NCBI GenBank assembly: GCA_036506155.1
Contig: DASXSF010000138.1
Span: forward strand, 51,849-115,848
Direction: 5' to 3'
DNA length: 64,000 nt
From: DASXRA01 sp036506155
Lineage (GTDB): Bacteria; Actinomycetota; Actinomycetes; Mycobacteriales; Jatrophihabitantaceae
Shown: in pieces, positions 23,704 to 31,193 of the stretch
Layout: each line of letters begins with the position of its first letter
Numbering within the stretch: position 1 is the stretch's first letter
Translations under genes and position numbers: made by a program
The notes under the pieces: model-generated
The model's input: the letters and a program-made list of their open reading frames with translations, nothing else
The model's database searches: none
Told to the model about the DNA's origin: nothing

Positions 23704-24164
23704 CGGGCACCCCAGTTGTAGGTCTGCTTCGTGAGCTTGAGATAGAGAAAGGTTTCGGTGCGTCGGATGCCCTGGATCGACCTGATGTCCCGGCCGATGA
23801 GCCGCAGCATGTGGTCGTTGTCGGTCACGACGGCCTCGGCCAGGATGTCGAAGGAACCCGCTGTGATGACCACGTAGTCGACCTCGGGGATCGCACCGAG
23901 CTTGGCAGCGATGTCCTCGACGTCGCCCTCGACGTTGATGCCGATCATGACCTGCCGGTCGAAGCCGAGTTGCACCGGATCGGTGACCGCCACGATCTGC
24001 ATGACGCCGGTGTCGATCAGCTTCTGGACGCGCTGACGCACGGCCGCTTCGGAGAGGCCTACCGCCCTGCCGATAGTGGCGTAGGGTCTGCGACCGTCCT
24101 CCTGCAGTTCCTTGATGATTGCCTTGGACGTGTCGTCGACGTCGCGTGCTCCGGTGCGGGCCAC
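23700..24164 (-). CDS. Lrp/AsnC family regulator of the polyamine genes
   Basis: A 154-residue Lrp/AsnC protein. DDTSKAIIKELQEDGRRPYATIGRAVGLSEAAVRQRVQKL (in part) is the HTH; the RAM domain has MIGINVEGDVEDIA, VDYVVITAGSFDILAEAVV. It differs clearly from the AldR-like protein 2 kb away. GTG at 24164. It overlaps the aminotransferase start (ATGA), so regulator and enzyme are made together, and it is divergent from potABCD across a near-perfect 15-base inverted repeat. It probably controls both transcription units in response to an amine or amino acid. Confidence 0.9.
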   Translation of the reverse strand: MARTGARDVDDTSKAIIKELQEDGRRPYATIGRAVGLSEAAVRQRVQKLIDTGVMQIVAVTDPVQLGFDRQVMIGINVEGDVEDIAAKLGAIPEVDYVVITAGSFDILAEAVVTDNDHMLRLIGRDIRSIQGIRRTETFLYLKLTKQTYNWGAR

Positions 24165-24198
24165 GCGTAGACGTTTACCTGATCAGAAACGCATCTGG

Positions 24199-24244
24199 CA
24201 AGGGATTTCGTAGAAGATCTGGCGTTGACCTACGGAATCCCTTG
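24199..24244. promoter_or_regulatory. Lrp-type operator between lrp and potABCD
   Basis: Arms CAAGGGATTTCGTAG (24199-24213) and CTACGGAATCCCTTG (24230-24244) match at 14 of 15 positions around a 16-base spacer. Half-site centres are 31 bases apart, close to three helix turns, as expected for an Lrp-family octamer. The right arm overlaps the putative -35 of the pot promoter. Confidence 0.75.
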
Positions 24245-24270
24245 TCAAGGCCCGGTTGCCATGCCAGTAT
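24242..24270 (+). promoter_or_regulatory. Putative potABCD promoter
   Basis: TTGTCA (24242-24247), 17 bases, then CAGTAT (24265-24270). Transcription would start at or just before the ATG at 24280. The -35 lies in the operator arm, so a bound regulator would block or contact polymerase. Confidence 0.5.
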
Positions 24271-24279
24271 GCCTCGTCA

Positions 24280-25512
24280 ATGGACCTAACTGAGCACAGC
24301 GGGGGTCGCGTGAACCGGCAAGCGTCGGCCACCGCGGAAATCGAAGCTGAACCGACTTCTCCGGTTGACGCGGCATCACGCATGGCCGCCATCGGGCTGA
24401 TCGGCGTCGCGAAGCGGTTCCATTCCCGGCGGGGCGTCGTCGTGGCCGTCGAGCACGTCGACCTCGCTATCGGCGAGGGCGAGTTCTTCTCGCTGCTCGG
24501 CCCTTCCGGCTGCGGCAAGACCACCACACTGCGGATGATCGGCGGGTTCGAGGAGCCGACCGAGGGCAGCATCCTGTTGCACGGCACCGATGTCGTGGGT
24601 GTCCCGCCGAATCGGCGCGACGTGAACATGGTCTTCCAGTCGTACGCGCTGTTTCCCCATATGTCGGTCTACGACAACGTCGCGTTCGGGCTGGAGCGCA
24701 AATCCGTGCCGAAGGCGGAGACGCGGCGCCGGGTCGCGGAGATGCTGGAGCTGGTCGAGCTCGAGGGGAAGTCCGAGCGTCGGCCCCGCGAACTGTCCGG
24801 TGGGCAGCAGCAGCGGGTCGCGCTCGCCCGGGCTCTTGTCAACCGGCCACGCGCGCTGCTGCTCGACGAGCCACTGGCTGCGCTCGACCTGAAGCTGCGC
24901 CAGGCCATGCAGCTCGAGCTCAAACGCATTCAGCGCGAGGTCGGAATCACGTTCGTCTTCGTGACGCATGACCAGAACGAGGCGCTCACCCTTTCCGACC
25001 GGCTCGTCGTGATGAACGCCGGCCGCGTGGAACAGCTGGGCAGCCCGCGCGAGGTCTACGAGCGGCCACGTACCCGATTCGTCGCCGGTTTCATCGGCAC
25101 GTCCAATCTCATGACCGGACGCGTACGCGAGCTCGACGGGTCAACGGCAGTGCTCGAGGCCGGCCCGGGCGAGTCGCTGATCGTGCCGGATGCGAGCTCG
25201 TGCTGCTCCGGGGTCGGCGCATCTCTCGACCTCACTGTGCGGCCGGAGAAGATCGTGATGTCGTTGCAGGCCCCGACGCCGGGCTGGTGCGCGCTGCGGG
25301 GTCGCGTCAACGAGGTCGTGTATCTCGGGACCTCCACCCAGTACGCGGTGACGACCCGGATCGGCGCCGAGCTCAGCGTCTTCGTGCAGAATGCGTCCGA
25401 CGCCAGCGACGTCGCGCAACGCGGCGCGGAAGTGTGGCTGTCCTGGCGTCCCGATCATTCCCTTGCGCTTGCCCCCACCCCGGCAGCGCCGATGCAAGAC
25501 CAACCGCTCTAG
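24280..25512 (+). CDS. potA: Spermidine/putrescine ABC transporter ATPase
   Basis: About 410 residues. Nucleotide-binding domain with Walker A GPSGCGKT (74-81), Q-loop FQSYALFPHMS, signature LSGGQQQR (172 on), Walker B LLLDEPLAALD and H-loop FVTHDQNEA, then a TOBE-like C-terminal domain (TVRPEKI, GRVNEVVYLGTSTQYAV). FEEPTEG and NRRDVNMVFQSYALFPH are typical PotA. The ATG at 24280 would be almost leaderless from the predicted promoter; a GTG at 24310 has a GGGGG SD, so the first 10 residues are uncertain. First gene of potADBC-agmatinase. Iron or thiamine transport is less likely given the neighbours. Confidence 0.92.
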   Translation: MDLTEHSGGRVNRQASATAEIEAEPTSPVDAASRMAAIGLIGVAKRFHSRRGVVVAVEHVDLAIGEGEFFSLLGPSGCGKTTTLRMIGGFEEPTEGSILLHGTDVVGVPPNRRDVNMVFQSYALFPHMSVYDNVAFGLERKSVPKAETRRRVAEMLELVELEGKSERRPRELSGGQQQRVALARALVNRPRALLLDEPLAALDLKLRQAMQLELKRIQREVGITFVFVTHDQNEALTLSDRLVVMNAGRVEQLGSPREVYERPRTRFVAGFIGTSNLMTGRVRELDGSTAVLEAGPGESLIVPDASSCCSGVGASLDLTVRPEKIVMSLQAPTPGWCALRGRVNEVVYLGTSTQYAVTTRIGAELSVFVQNASDASDVAQRGAEVWLSWRPDHSLALAPTPAAPMQDQPL

Positions 25513-25534
25513 ATCGCGCTCCGGAGGACAACCG

Positions 25535-26806
25535 ATGCCTGACGTTCCCACCCACGACGACCTGCCGGCCGACATCCTGCGCGGGCTGACGAGTCCGCGC
25601 ATGAGCCGCCGCAGCGTCCTGCAGCTCGGGGGCGCCTCGGCCCTCGCGATGGCGCTCGCGGCCTGCGGCGTATCCAGCAAGAAGGGCGCCACCGCCACCG
25701 GTACGTCCGCGTCAGCGCAGGCGAAGCAATTCTGGGCGGACAAGAAGCAGACCGGCACCCTTGACTTCGCCAACTGGCCCCTTTACATAGACGTGAACCC
25801 CAAGAACAAAAACGACCACCCGTCGATCGACGAGTTCACCAAGCAGACCGGCATCAAGGTCAAGTACAGCGAGGTCATCCAGGAGAACGCCTCGTTCTTC
25901 GGCAAGATCCAGCCCGAGCTCGCCGCCGGGCAGAGCACCGGTTACGACCTGATGGTCATCACTAATGGCACGTATCTCGACAAGCTCCGCGAGCTCGGAT
26001 ACCTCATCGCGCTCGACCAGTCGCGGATGACGAACTTCTACAAATACGCCAGCCCGCTGGTGAAGAACCCCAGCTACGACCGGGGCAACGTCTACTCGAT
26101 GGCCTGGCAGTCCGGCATGACCGGCATCGGCTACGACCCCAAGCGCACGGGCCGGCCGATCACCAGCTGGGCAGACCTGATGGATCCGGCGTTCAAGGGC
26201 AAGGTCGGGATGTTCGGCGACACCCAGGACCTGCCCAATTCCGCACTGACCGCCATCGGTGTGAACCCCGAGACATCGACCGAGGCCGACTGGAAGAAGG
26301 CGGCCGACTGGCTGAAGAAGCAGCGACCGCAGGTGCGCAAGTACTACGAGCAGGACTACATCGACCCGCTCTCGAAGGGCGACATCTGGGTCTCCATGGC
26401 ATGGTCGGGCGACATCTTCCAGGCCAACGCCTCTGGCGCCAGCCTGAAGTTCGTGGTGCCCAAGGAGGGGGCCGTGCTCTGGACGGACAACATGTGCATC
26501 CCCCAGCACGCCGCGCACCCGGTCGACGCGATGACGTACATGGACTTCGTCTACAAGCCTGAGATCGCCGCAATGCTCGCCGAGTACATCAACTACATCA
26601 CGCCCGTGCCCGCCGCGCGAGCGGTCATGCGGCACGATGCGGCGAAGGCCACAGGCGACGACAAGGCCAGCCTGGACGAGCTCGTCTCGAGCCCGCTCAT
26701 CTTCCCCTCGCCCAGCGACTTCAGCCGGCTGCATCGGTACCGGGTCCTCACCGCCGAGGAGGAAAAGACCTGGAACTCCCTCTTCGAGCCGATCTACCAG
26801 TCGTGA
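25535..26806 (+). CDS. potD: Spermidine/putrescine-binding lipoprotein
   Basis: A 423-residue extracytoplasmic binding protein. A twin-arginine-like signal (MSRRSVLQLGGASALAM) ends in a lipobox LAAC, so it is a membrane-anchored lipoprotein probably exported by Tat. The mature part has FANWPLYIDVN, GIKVKYSEVIQENASFFGKI, GYDLMVITNGTYLDKL and MAWSGDIFQAN, matching PotD/PotF-type proteins; the acidic and aromatic residues that cage amines are in these blocks. Strong SD (CGGAGGA) before the ATG at 25535. It delivers polyamines to PotB/PotC. Confidence 0.93.
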   Translation: MPDVPTHDDLPADILRGLTSPRMSRRSVLQLGGASALAMALAACGVSSKKGATATGTSASAQAKQFWADKKQTGTLDFANWPLYIDVNPKNKNDHPSIDEFTKQTGIKVKYSEVIQENASFFGKIQPELAAGQSTGYDLMVITNGTYLDKLRELGYLIALDQSRMTNFYKYASPLVKNPSYDRGNVYSMAWQSGMTGIGYDPKRTGRPITSWADLMDPAFKGKVGMFGDTQDLPNSALTAIGVNPETSTEADWKKAADWLKKQRPQVRKYYEQDYIDPLSKGDIWVSMAWSGDIFQANASGASLKFVVPKEGAVLWTDNMCIPQHAAHPVDAMTYMDFVYKPEIAAMLAEYINYITPVPAARAVMRHDAAKATGDDKASLDELVSSPLIFPSPSDFSRLHRYRVLTAEEEKTWNSLFEPIYQS

Positions 26807-26892
26807 GCGAGCGGCGTTGAGCGCAGGCGCTTCGAGCCAGGAGGCGCGGTGAACGAGCATCGCAGCGGTGGTGCGACCTCGACGGAGGTCCC

Positions 26893-27762
26893 GTGAGCCG
26901 GTCCAGGCTGAGCGCCCGCCTTGCGCCGTACTACCTTGTTCTGCCGGGCTGGCTCTGGCTCGCGCTGTTCTTCGTGGTGCCTACGTTCGTGATGCTGTCC
27001 GTCTCCACACAGACCGGCGACATCGTCAGCGGCTTCAAGCAAACGTTCCACTGGCACACCTACGTCGAGGCGTGGGACGCGTACCACGTGCAGCTCGTGC
27101 GGTCGCTGGTTTACGGCCTCGTCGCCACGCTGCTCTGCCTGGTGATCGGCTACCCGGTGGCCTATTGGATCGCGTTCCGCGGCGGTGCGCACAAGTCGAG
27201 CCTGCTGTTCCTGCTGCTGCTGCCGTTCTTCGTGTCGTTCGTGATACGGACGCAGTCGTGGAACTTCATGCTGTCCGACAACGGGATCGTGCTCTCGCCG
27301 CTGCGCCACTTGGGCCTGATCGGCAGCCGGTTCCATGTGCTGCAGACGCCGTACGCGGTCATCGGCGGGCTGACCTACAACTTCCTTCCTTTCATGGTGC
27401 TGCCGATCTACGTGGCGCTGGAACGGGTTGACCGGGCGCTACTCGAGGCGTCGGCCGACCTATATGCGTCGAGCCGCGAAGCGTTCCGGAAAGTGGTCTT
27501 CCCGCTGTCCCTGCCGGGTGTCTTCGCCGGCGTGCTGCTGACGTTCGTCCCGGCCGCGGCCGACTACGTGAACGCGTCGATCCTGGGCGGTGCGAAAACC
27601 ACCATGATCGGCAACATCATCCAGACCCAGTACTTCACGAACCTCGACTACCCGATGGCTGCGGCGTTGTCGTTCATCCTCATGGCACTGCTCCTTGTAG
27701 GCGTGTTCGCCTACGCGCGGGCTCTTGGTACCGAGGACGTCTTCGAGGTGAACGCTCGATGA
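26893..27762 (+). CDS. potB: Polyamine ABC transporter permease PotB
   Basis: A 289-residue inner-membrane permease with six hydrophobic segments. The EAA loop that docks onto the ATPase reads EASADLYASSREAFRKVVFPLSLPG (in part), with the conserved G near its end. GTG at 26893 has GACGGAGG upstream. Unlike the other pot genes it is separated from its neighbour (potD) by 86 bases, which include a 15-codon SD-led mini-ORF (26849-26896) ending across the GTG. It overlaps potC (ATGA). Confidence 0.93.
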   Translation: MSRSRLSARLAPYYLVLPGWLWLALFFVVPTFVMLSVSTQTGDIVSGFKQTFHWHTYVEAWDAYHVQLVRSLVYGLVATLLCLVIGYPVAYWIAFRGGAHKSSLLFLLLLPFFVSFVIRTQSWNFMLSDNGIVLSPLRHLGLIGSRFHVLQTPYAVIGGLTYNFLPFMVLPIYVALERVDRALLEASADLYASSREAFRKVVFPLSLPGVFAGVLLTFVPAAADYVNASILGGAKTTMIGNIIQTQYFTNLDYPMAAALSFILMALLLVGVFAYARALGTEDVFEVNAR

Positions 27763-28592
27763 CCGTGCAGGAGGCGCTACGCGAGGACACTGCGCCGGTG
27801 CGGTCCCGGCGGCGGTCGCGCACCCGCTGGGTGTTGCCCGTCTGGTCCTGGTTGGTGATCTTGTGGCTGTCGTCGCCGATCATCGTGATGATCGTCTTCG
27901 GCTTCAATGACACGACCGGCAAGTTCAACATCCGCTGGCAGGGCTTCACGCTGCGGTGGTATCGCGAGCTGTTCACGATCCCCGACCTGACGCAGGCGCT
28001 GGTCAATTCGCTGTCGATCTCGCTCATCGTCACAGTGATCGCCACCGCGCTCGGCACGCTGATGGGTGTGGCCCTCGGGCGGTACCGATTCCGCGGCTCC
28101 GGCTCGGTCAACCTGCTGCTGTTCGCCAACATCGCCGCGCCGGAGGTCGTGCTCGGCGCGGCACTGCTCAGCCTGTTCCTGACGCTCGGCGTTGCGCGCG
28201 GCTACTGGACGATCGTGATCGCGCAGGTGATGTTCAGCATCGCCTATGTCGCTATCACCGTACGTGCGCGCATGGCCGGTTTCGATCCGGCGCTGGAGGA
28301 AGCCGCGCGCGATCTGGGGGCCGGCCCCGTCGCGACGTTCTTCCGGGTCACCCTGCCCCTGATCATGCCGGGTGTGCTGGCCGGCGCCCTGCTGGTGTTC
28401 GCGCTGTCGATCGACGACTACATCATCACGAGCTTCAACGCGGGCAACACCGTCACGTTCCCGCTCTGGGTGTACGGCGCCTCGCGCGTCGGCGTCCCGC
28501 CACAGGTGAACGTCATGGGCACGCTGATCTTCGCCGGTGGCGTGCTGCTCGCGCTGCTGGCGGCCGTGGCGAACCGCCGGAAGCAGGCATGA
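27759..28592 (+). CDS. potC: Polyamine ABC transporter permease PotC
   Basis: A 277-residue permease, second half of the channel. A basic N-terminus (VRSRRRSRTR) precedes TM1; FGFNDTTGKFNIRWQGFTLRWY (in part) is the extracytoplasmic loop seen in PotC. EAARDLGAGPVATFFRVTLPLIMPG (in part) is the EAA loop, followed by LSIDDYIITSFNAG, strongly diagnostic of PotC/PotI. Coupled to potB and to the agmatinase gene by ATGA overlaps. Confidence 0.95.
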   Translation: MTVQEALREDTAPVRSRRRSRTRWVLPVWSWLVILWLSSPIIVMIVFGFNDTTGKFNIRWQGFTLRWYRELFTIPDLTQALVNSLSISLIVTVIATALGTLMGVALGRYRFRGSGSVNLLLFANIAAPEVVLGAALLSLFLTLGVARGYWTIVIAQVMFSIAYVAITVRARMAGFDPALEEAARDLGAGPVATFFRVTLPLIMPGVLAGALLVFALSIDDYIITSFNAGNTVTFPLWVYGASRVGVPPQVNVMGTLIFAGGVLLALLAAVANRRKQA

Positions 28593-29602
28593 GCAGGTAC
28601 GGCGCGCAATTCGGCCCGGACATCACATTCCTCGGCGTCGACCGCTGCGACTGGGCCGATCCGGCGACCTACGCACAGGCCGATGTGGTGATCCTCGGCG
28701 CGCCCTTCGACGGCGGAACGTCGCACCGGTCGGGTACCCGGTTCGGCCCGCAGTACATCCGGCAGGCCTGCTATCTCCCGCACGACGGGTCCCGCCCGTC
28801 GCTGGCCCTGCGGGCGGACGGGCTGCGTGACCTGCGCGTCTACGACGCCGGCGACGTCGAGATGTTCTCCGGCGATGCCGAGCGCTCGGTACGTGACCTG
28901 CAGGCCGCTGTCTACGCAGTCGCGCGCACCGGCGCGATCCCGCTCGTCCTCGGCGGCGACCACACGATCGCCTGGCCGGATGCTGCCGGCGTGGCACAGC
29001 ACCTGGGCCAGGGCCGCGTGTCGATGGTGCACTTCGATGCGCACGCCGACACAGGCGACGTCAGATTCGGCTCGCTCATCGGGCACGGGCAGCCCATGCG
29101 GCGGCTGATCGAGTCCGGCGCAGTGCGCGGCGACCGGTTCCTGCAGATAGGGCTGCGCGGCTACTGGCCGCCGGCCGAGACACTGGACTGGATGGCGGAG
29201 CAGCGGATGCGCTCATACGAGATGACCGAGATCGGCGTGCGCGGGCTGGCCGCCTGCCTCACCGAGGCGTTCGAGGTCGCTACGGACGATTGCGACGGGG
29301 TGTTCCTGTCCGTGGATATCGACGTGTGCGACCCGGGACACGCCCCGGGAACCGGGACGCCGGAGCCGGGCGGACTCTCGGCCCGCCAACTGCTCGACTC
29401 GGTGCGCCGCGCCTGCTACGAACTGCCGATCGTCGGCGTGGACGTGGTCGAGGTGTCGCCACCCCACGACCACGCCGACATCACCTCGTTCCTCGCCAAC
29501 CGGGTCTGCCTGGAGGCCCTCTCGGCGATCGCCCGCCGCCGCCGTGACGCTCTCGGAGGGCCTCCCTGGGATCCCAGCCAGGCGCTACTCGAGTCCCGGT
29601 GA
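28589..29602 (+). CDS. speB: Agmatinase family ureohydrolase
   Basis: A 337-residue arginase-superfamily enzyme. The two-manganese site is complete: GGDHT (H125), DAHAD (D150, H152, D154) and SVDIDVCDPGHAPGTGTPEPGG (in part; D243, D245). Agmatinase gives putrescine and urea from agmatine. Location in the pot operon favours agmatine or another guanidino-amine; guanidinobutyrase or guanidinopropionase cannot be excluded from sequence. Overlaps potC by ATGA, so uptake and hydrolysis are translationally linked. GTPEPGG and ARQLLDSVR are agmatinase-like. Confidence 0.88.
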   Translation: MSRYGAQFGPDITFLGVDRCDWADPATYAQADVVILGAPFDGGTSHRSGTRFGPQYIRQACYLPHDGSRPSLALRADGLRDLRVYDAGDVEMFSGDAERSVRDLQAAVYAVARTGAIPLVLGGDHTIAWPDAAGVAQHLGQGRVSMVHFDAHADTGDVRFGSLIGHGQPMRRLIESGAVRGDRFLQIGLRGYWPPAETLDWMAEQRMRSYEMTEIGVRGLAACLTEAFEVATDDCDGVFLSVDIDVCDPGHAPGTGTPEPGGLSARQLLDSVRRACYELPIVGVDVVEVSPPHDHADITSFLANRVCLEALSAIARRRRDALGGPPWDPSQALLESR

Positions 29603-29609
29603 GGCCCAG

Positions 29610-30827
29610 ATGCGAGCACTGATCCTGGGCGCCGGCGGCGTGGGGTCGGCAGCTGTGCGCATCGCGGCCCGGCGGCCGTTCCTCGAGCATGTCCTCGTCG
29701 CCGACTACGACCTGAACCGGGCAGAGCGTGCGGTCGAGGCGGTCGCTGACGACCGATTCCGGCCGGCGCGGCTGGATGCGTCGGATCAGGCAGCCGTCGA
29801 GGCGCTGCTGGCAGGGCATCGCATCGACGCCGTGCTCGGCGCCACCGACCCGCGGTTCACTATGCCGATCTTCCGGGCGGCGCTCGCGCGGCGCGTCCAC
29901 TACCTCGACATGGCGATGTCGTTGTCCCGTCCGCACCCCGATGAGCCGTACACCCGGACCGGGGTGAAGCTCGGCGACGAGCAGTTCGCCCTGGCCGCCG
30001 AGTGGGAGGCCGCGGGACGGCTCGCCCTGGTCGGCATCGGCGTCGAGCCCGGCCTCGCGGACGTCTTCGCCCGCTACGCCGCCGACCACCTCTTCGCGGA
30101 GATCGACGAGGTGGGCGTGCGCGACGGCGCGAACCTGGTGGTGGAGGGATACGACTTCGCGCCGTCGTTCTCGATCTGGACGACGATCGAGGAGTGCCTG
30201 AACCCGCCGGTGATCTACGAGAAGGGCCGCGGCTGGTTCACCACCGAGCCGTTCAGCGAGCCCGAAATCTTCGACTTCCCCGAGGGCATCGGCCCCGTCG
30301 AGTGCGTGAACGTCGAGCACGAGGAGGTGCTGCTCGTCCCACGCTGGATCGACGCCAAGCGGGTCACGTTCAAGTACGGGCTCGGCGACGAGTTCATCGA
30401 GGTGCTCAAGACGCTTCACAAGCTCGGCCTCGACGGCACGTCGCCCGTCCAGGCCGGGTCGGTCGAAGTCGCGCCGCGCGACGTGGTGGCCGCATGCCTG
30501 CCCGATCCGGCGACGCTGGGCGAGCGGATGCGCGGCAGGACCTGCGCGGGCACCTGGGTGCGCGGGATAGGCACCGACGGCACGCCGCGCTCGACCTACC
30601 TCTACCACGTCGTCGACAACGAGTGGTCGATGCGCGAGTACGGCGCGCAGGCCGTCGTGTGGCAGACCGCTGTCAACCCGATCGTGGCGCTGGAGCTGAT
30701 CGACTCGGGCACGTGGGCCGGCGCCGGCGTGGTCGGTCCGGAGGCGTTCGACGCGGTGCCGTTCCTCGATCTGCTCTCCGACGGCTACAAGTCGCCCTGG
30801 GGGACAACGGAGCTGCCGATCGCGTAG
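29610..30827 (+). CDS. Saccharopine-dehydrogenase-like oxidoreductase
   Basis: A 405-residue member of the saccharopine dehydrogenase/carboxynorspermidine synthase family. The N-terminal Rossmann domain begins RALILGAGGVGSAAVRIAA, with an acidic residue after strand 2 (VADYDLNRA) that suggests NAD or reduced NADP preference. The C-terminal substrate domain (GIGVEPGLADVFARYAADHL, YDFAPSFSIWTTIEECLNPP, HEEVLLVPRWIDAKRVTFKYG in parts) resembles enzymes that join or split an amine and a carbonyl compound. Next to agmatinase and potABCD, a carboxynorspermidine-like or polyamine-conjugate reaction is plausible. Seven bases after agmatinase: last gene of the operon. Confidence 0.8.
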   Translation: MRALILGAGGVGSAAVRIAARRPFLEHVLVADYDLNRAERAVEAVADDRFRPARLDASDQAAVEALLAGHRIDAVLGATDPRFTMPIFRAALARRVHYLDMAMSLSRPHPDEPYTRTGVKLGDEQFALAAEWEAAGRLALVGIGVEPGLADVFARYAADHLFAEIDEVGVRDGANLVVEGYDFAPSFSIWTTIEECLNPPVIYEKGRGWFTTEPFSEPEIFDFPEGIGPVECVNVEHEEVLLVPRWIDAKRVTFKYGLGDEFIEVLKTLHKLGLDGTSPVQAGSVEVAPRDVVAACLPDPATLGERMRGRTCAGTWVRGIGTDGTPRSTYLYHVVDNEWSMREYGAQAVVWQTAVNPIVALELIDSGTWAGAGVVGPEAFDAVPFLDLLSDGYKSPWGTTELPIA

Positions 30828-30846
30828 TGTCCGCACCCGATGTGGG

Positions 30847-31125
30847 TCACTGCCGCCAGGACGTGCGGCGGCGGTTGATGTCCCAGAGCAGCGCGATCAC
30901 GAGCACAGCGGCCACCGCGATCAGCGACAACGTGCCCGTCCCGTTGTAGTGCGTGGCGGTGATCATCACCACCAGGATGACCACGACGACCCAGCCGGCA
31001 ACGCGTGCCGCGCGGCCCCACTCGCCGTGCCAGCCCCAGTCGGACGGGTGCTCGGTCGGGTGATGCTCGGCGTAGTCCTCGGGAGCACCCGTGTTCGGCG
31101 GCTCGCTGCCGGGTTTCAGGGCCAC
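30847..31125 (-). CDS. DUF2631 small membrane protein
   Basis: A 92-residue protein: hydrophilic N-terminus with HPTEHPSDWGWHGEWGRAAR, the DUF2631 signature, then two membrane segments (VAGWVVVVILVVMITATHY and LSLIAVAAVLVIALLW) and a basic tail INRRRTSW. Found beside dxr in many actinobacteria; function unknown. GTG at 31125. Divergent from dxr (68-base gap) and convergent with the saccharopine-dehydrogenase-like gene. Confidence 0.88.
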   Translation of the reverse strand: MALKPGSEPPNTGAPEDYAEHHPTEHPSDWGWHGEWGRAARVAGWVVVVILVVMITATHYNGTGTLSLIAVAAVLVIALLWDINRRRTSWRQ

Positions 31126-31181
31126 GATGTCTCCCGTCTGGACGCGTCGTCCCTCATTCTGGCACTGCGCTCGGCGACTGC

Positions 31182-31187
31182 GAGAAT
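31182..31187 (+). promoter_or_regulatory. Extended -10 before dxr
   Basis: TGC followed by GAGAAT, ending six bases before the dxr GTG. No SD, so a leaderless dxr mRNA is likely. Confidence 0.4.
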
Positions 31188-31193
31188 GGCCCG

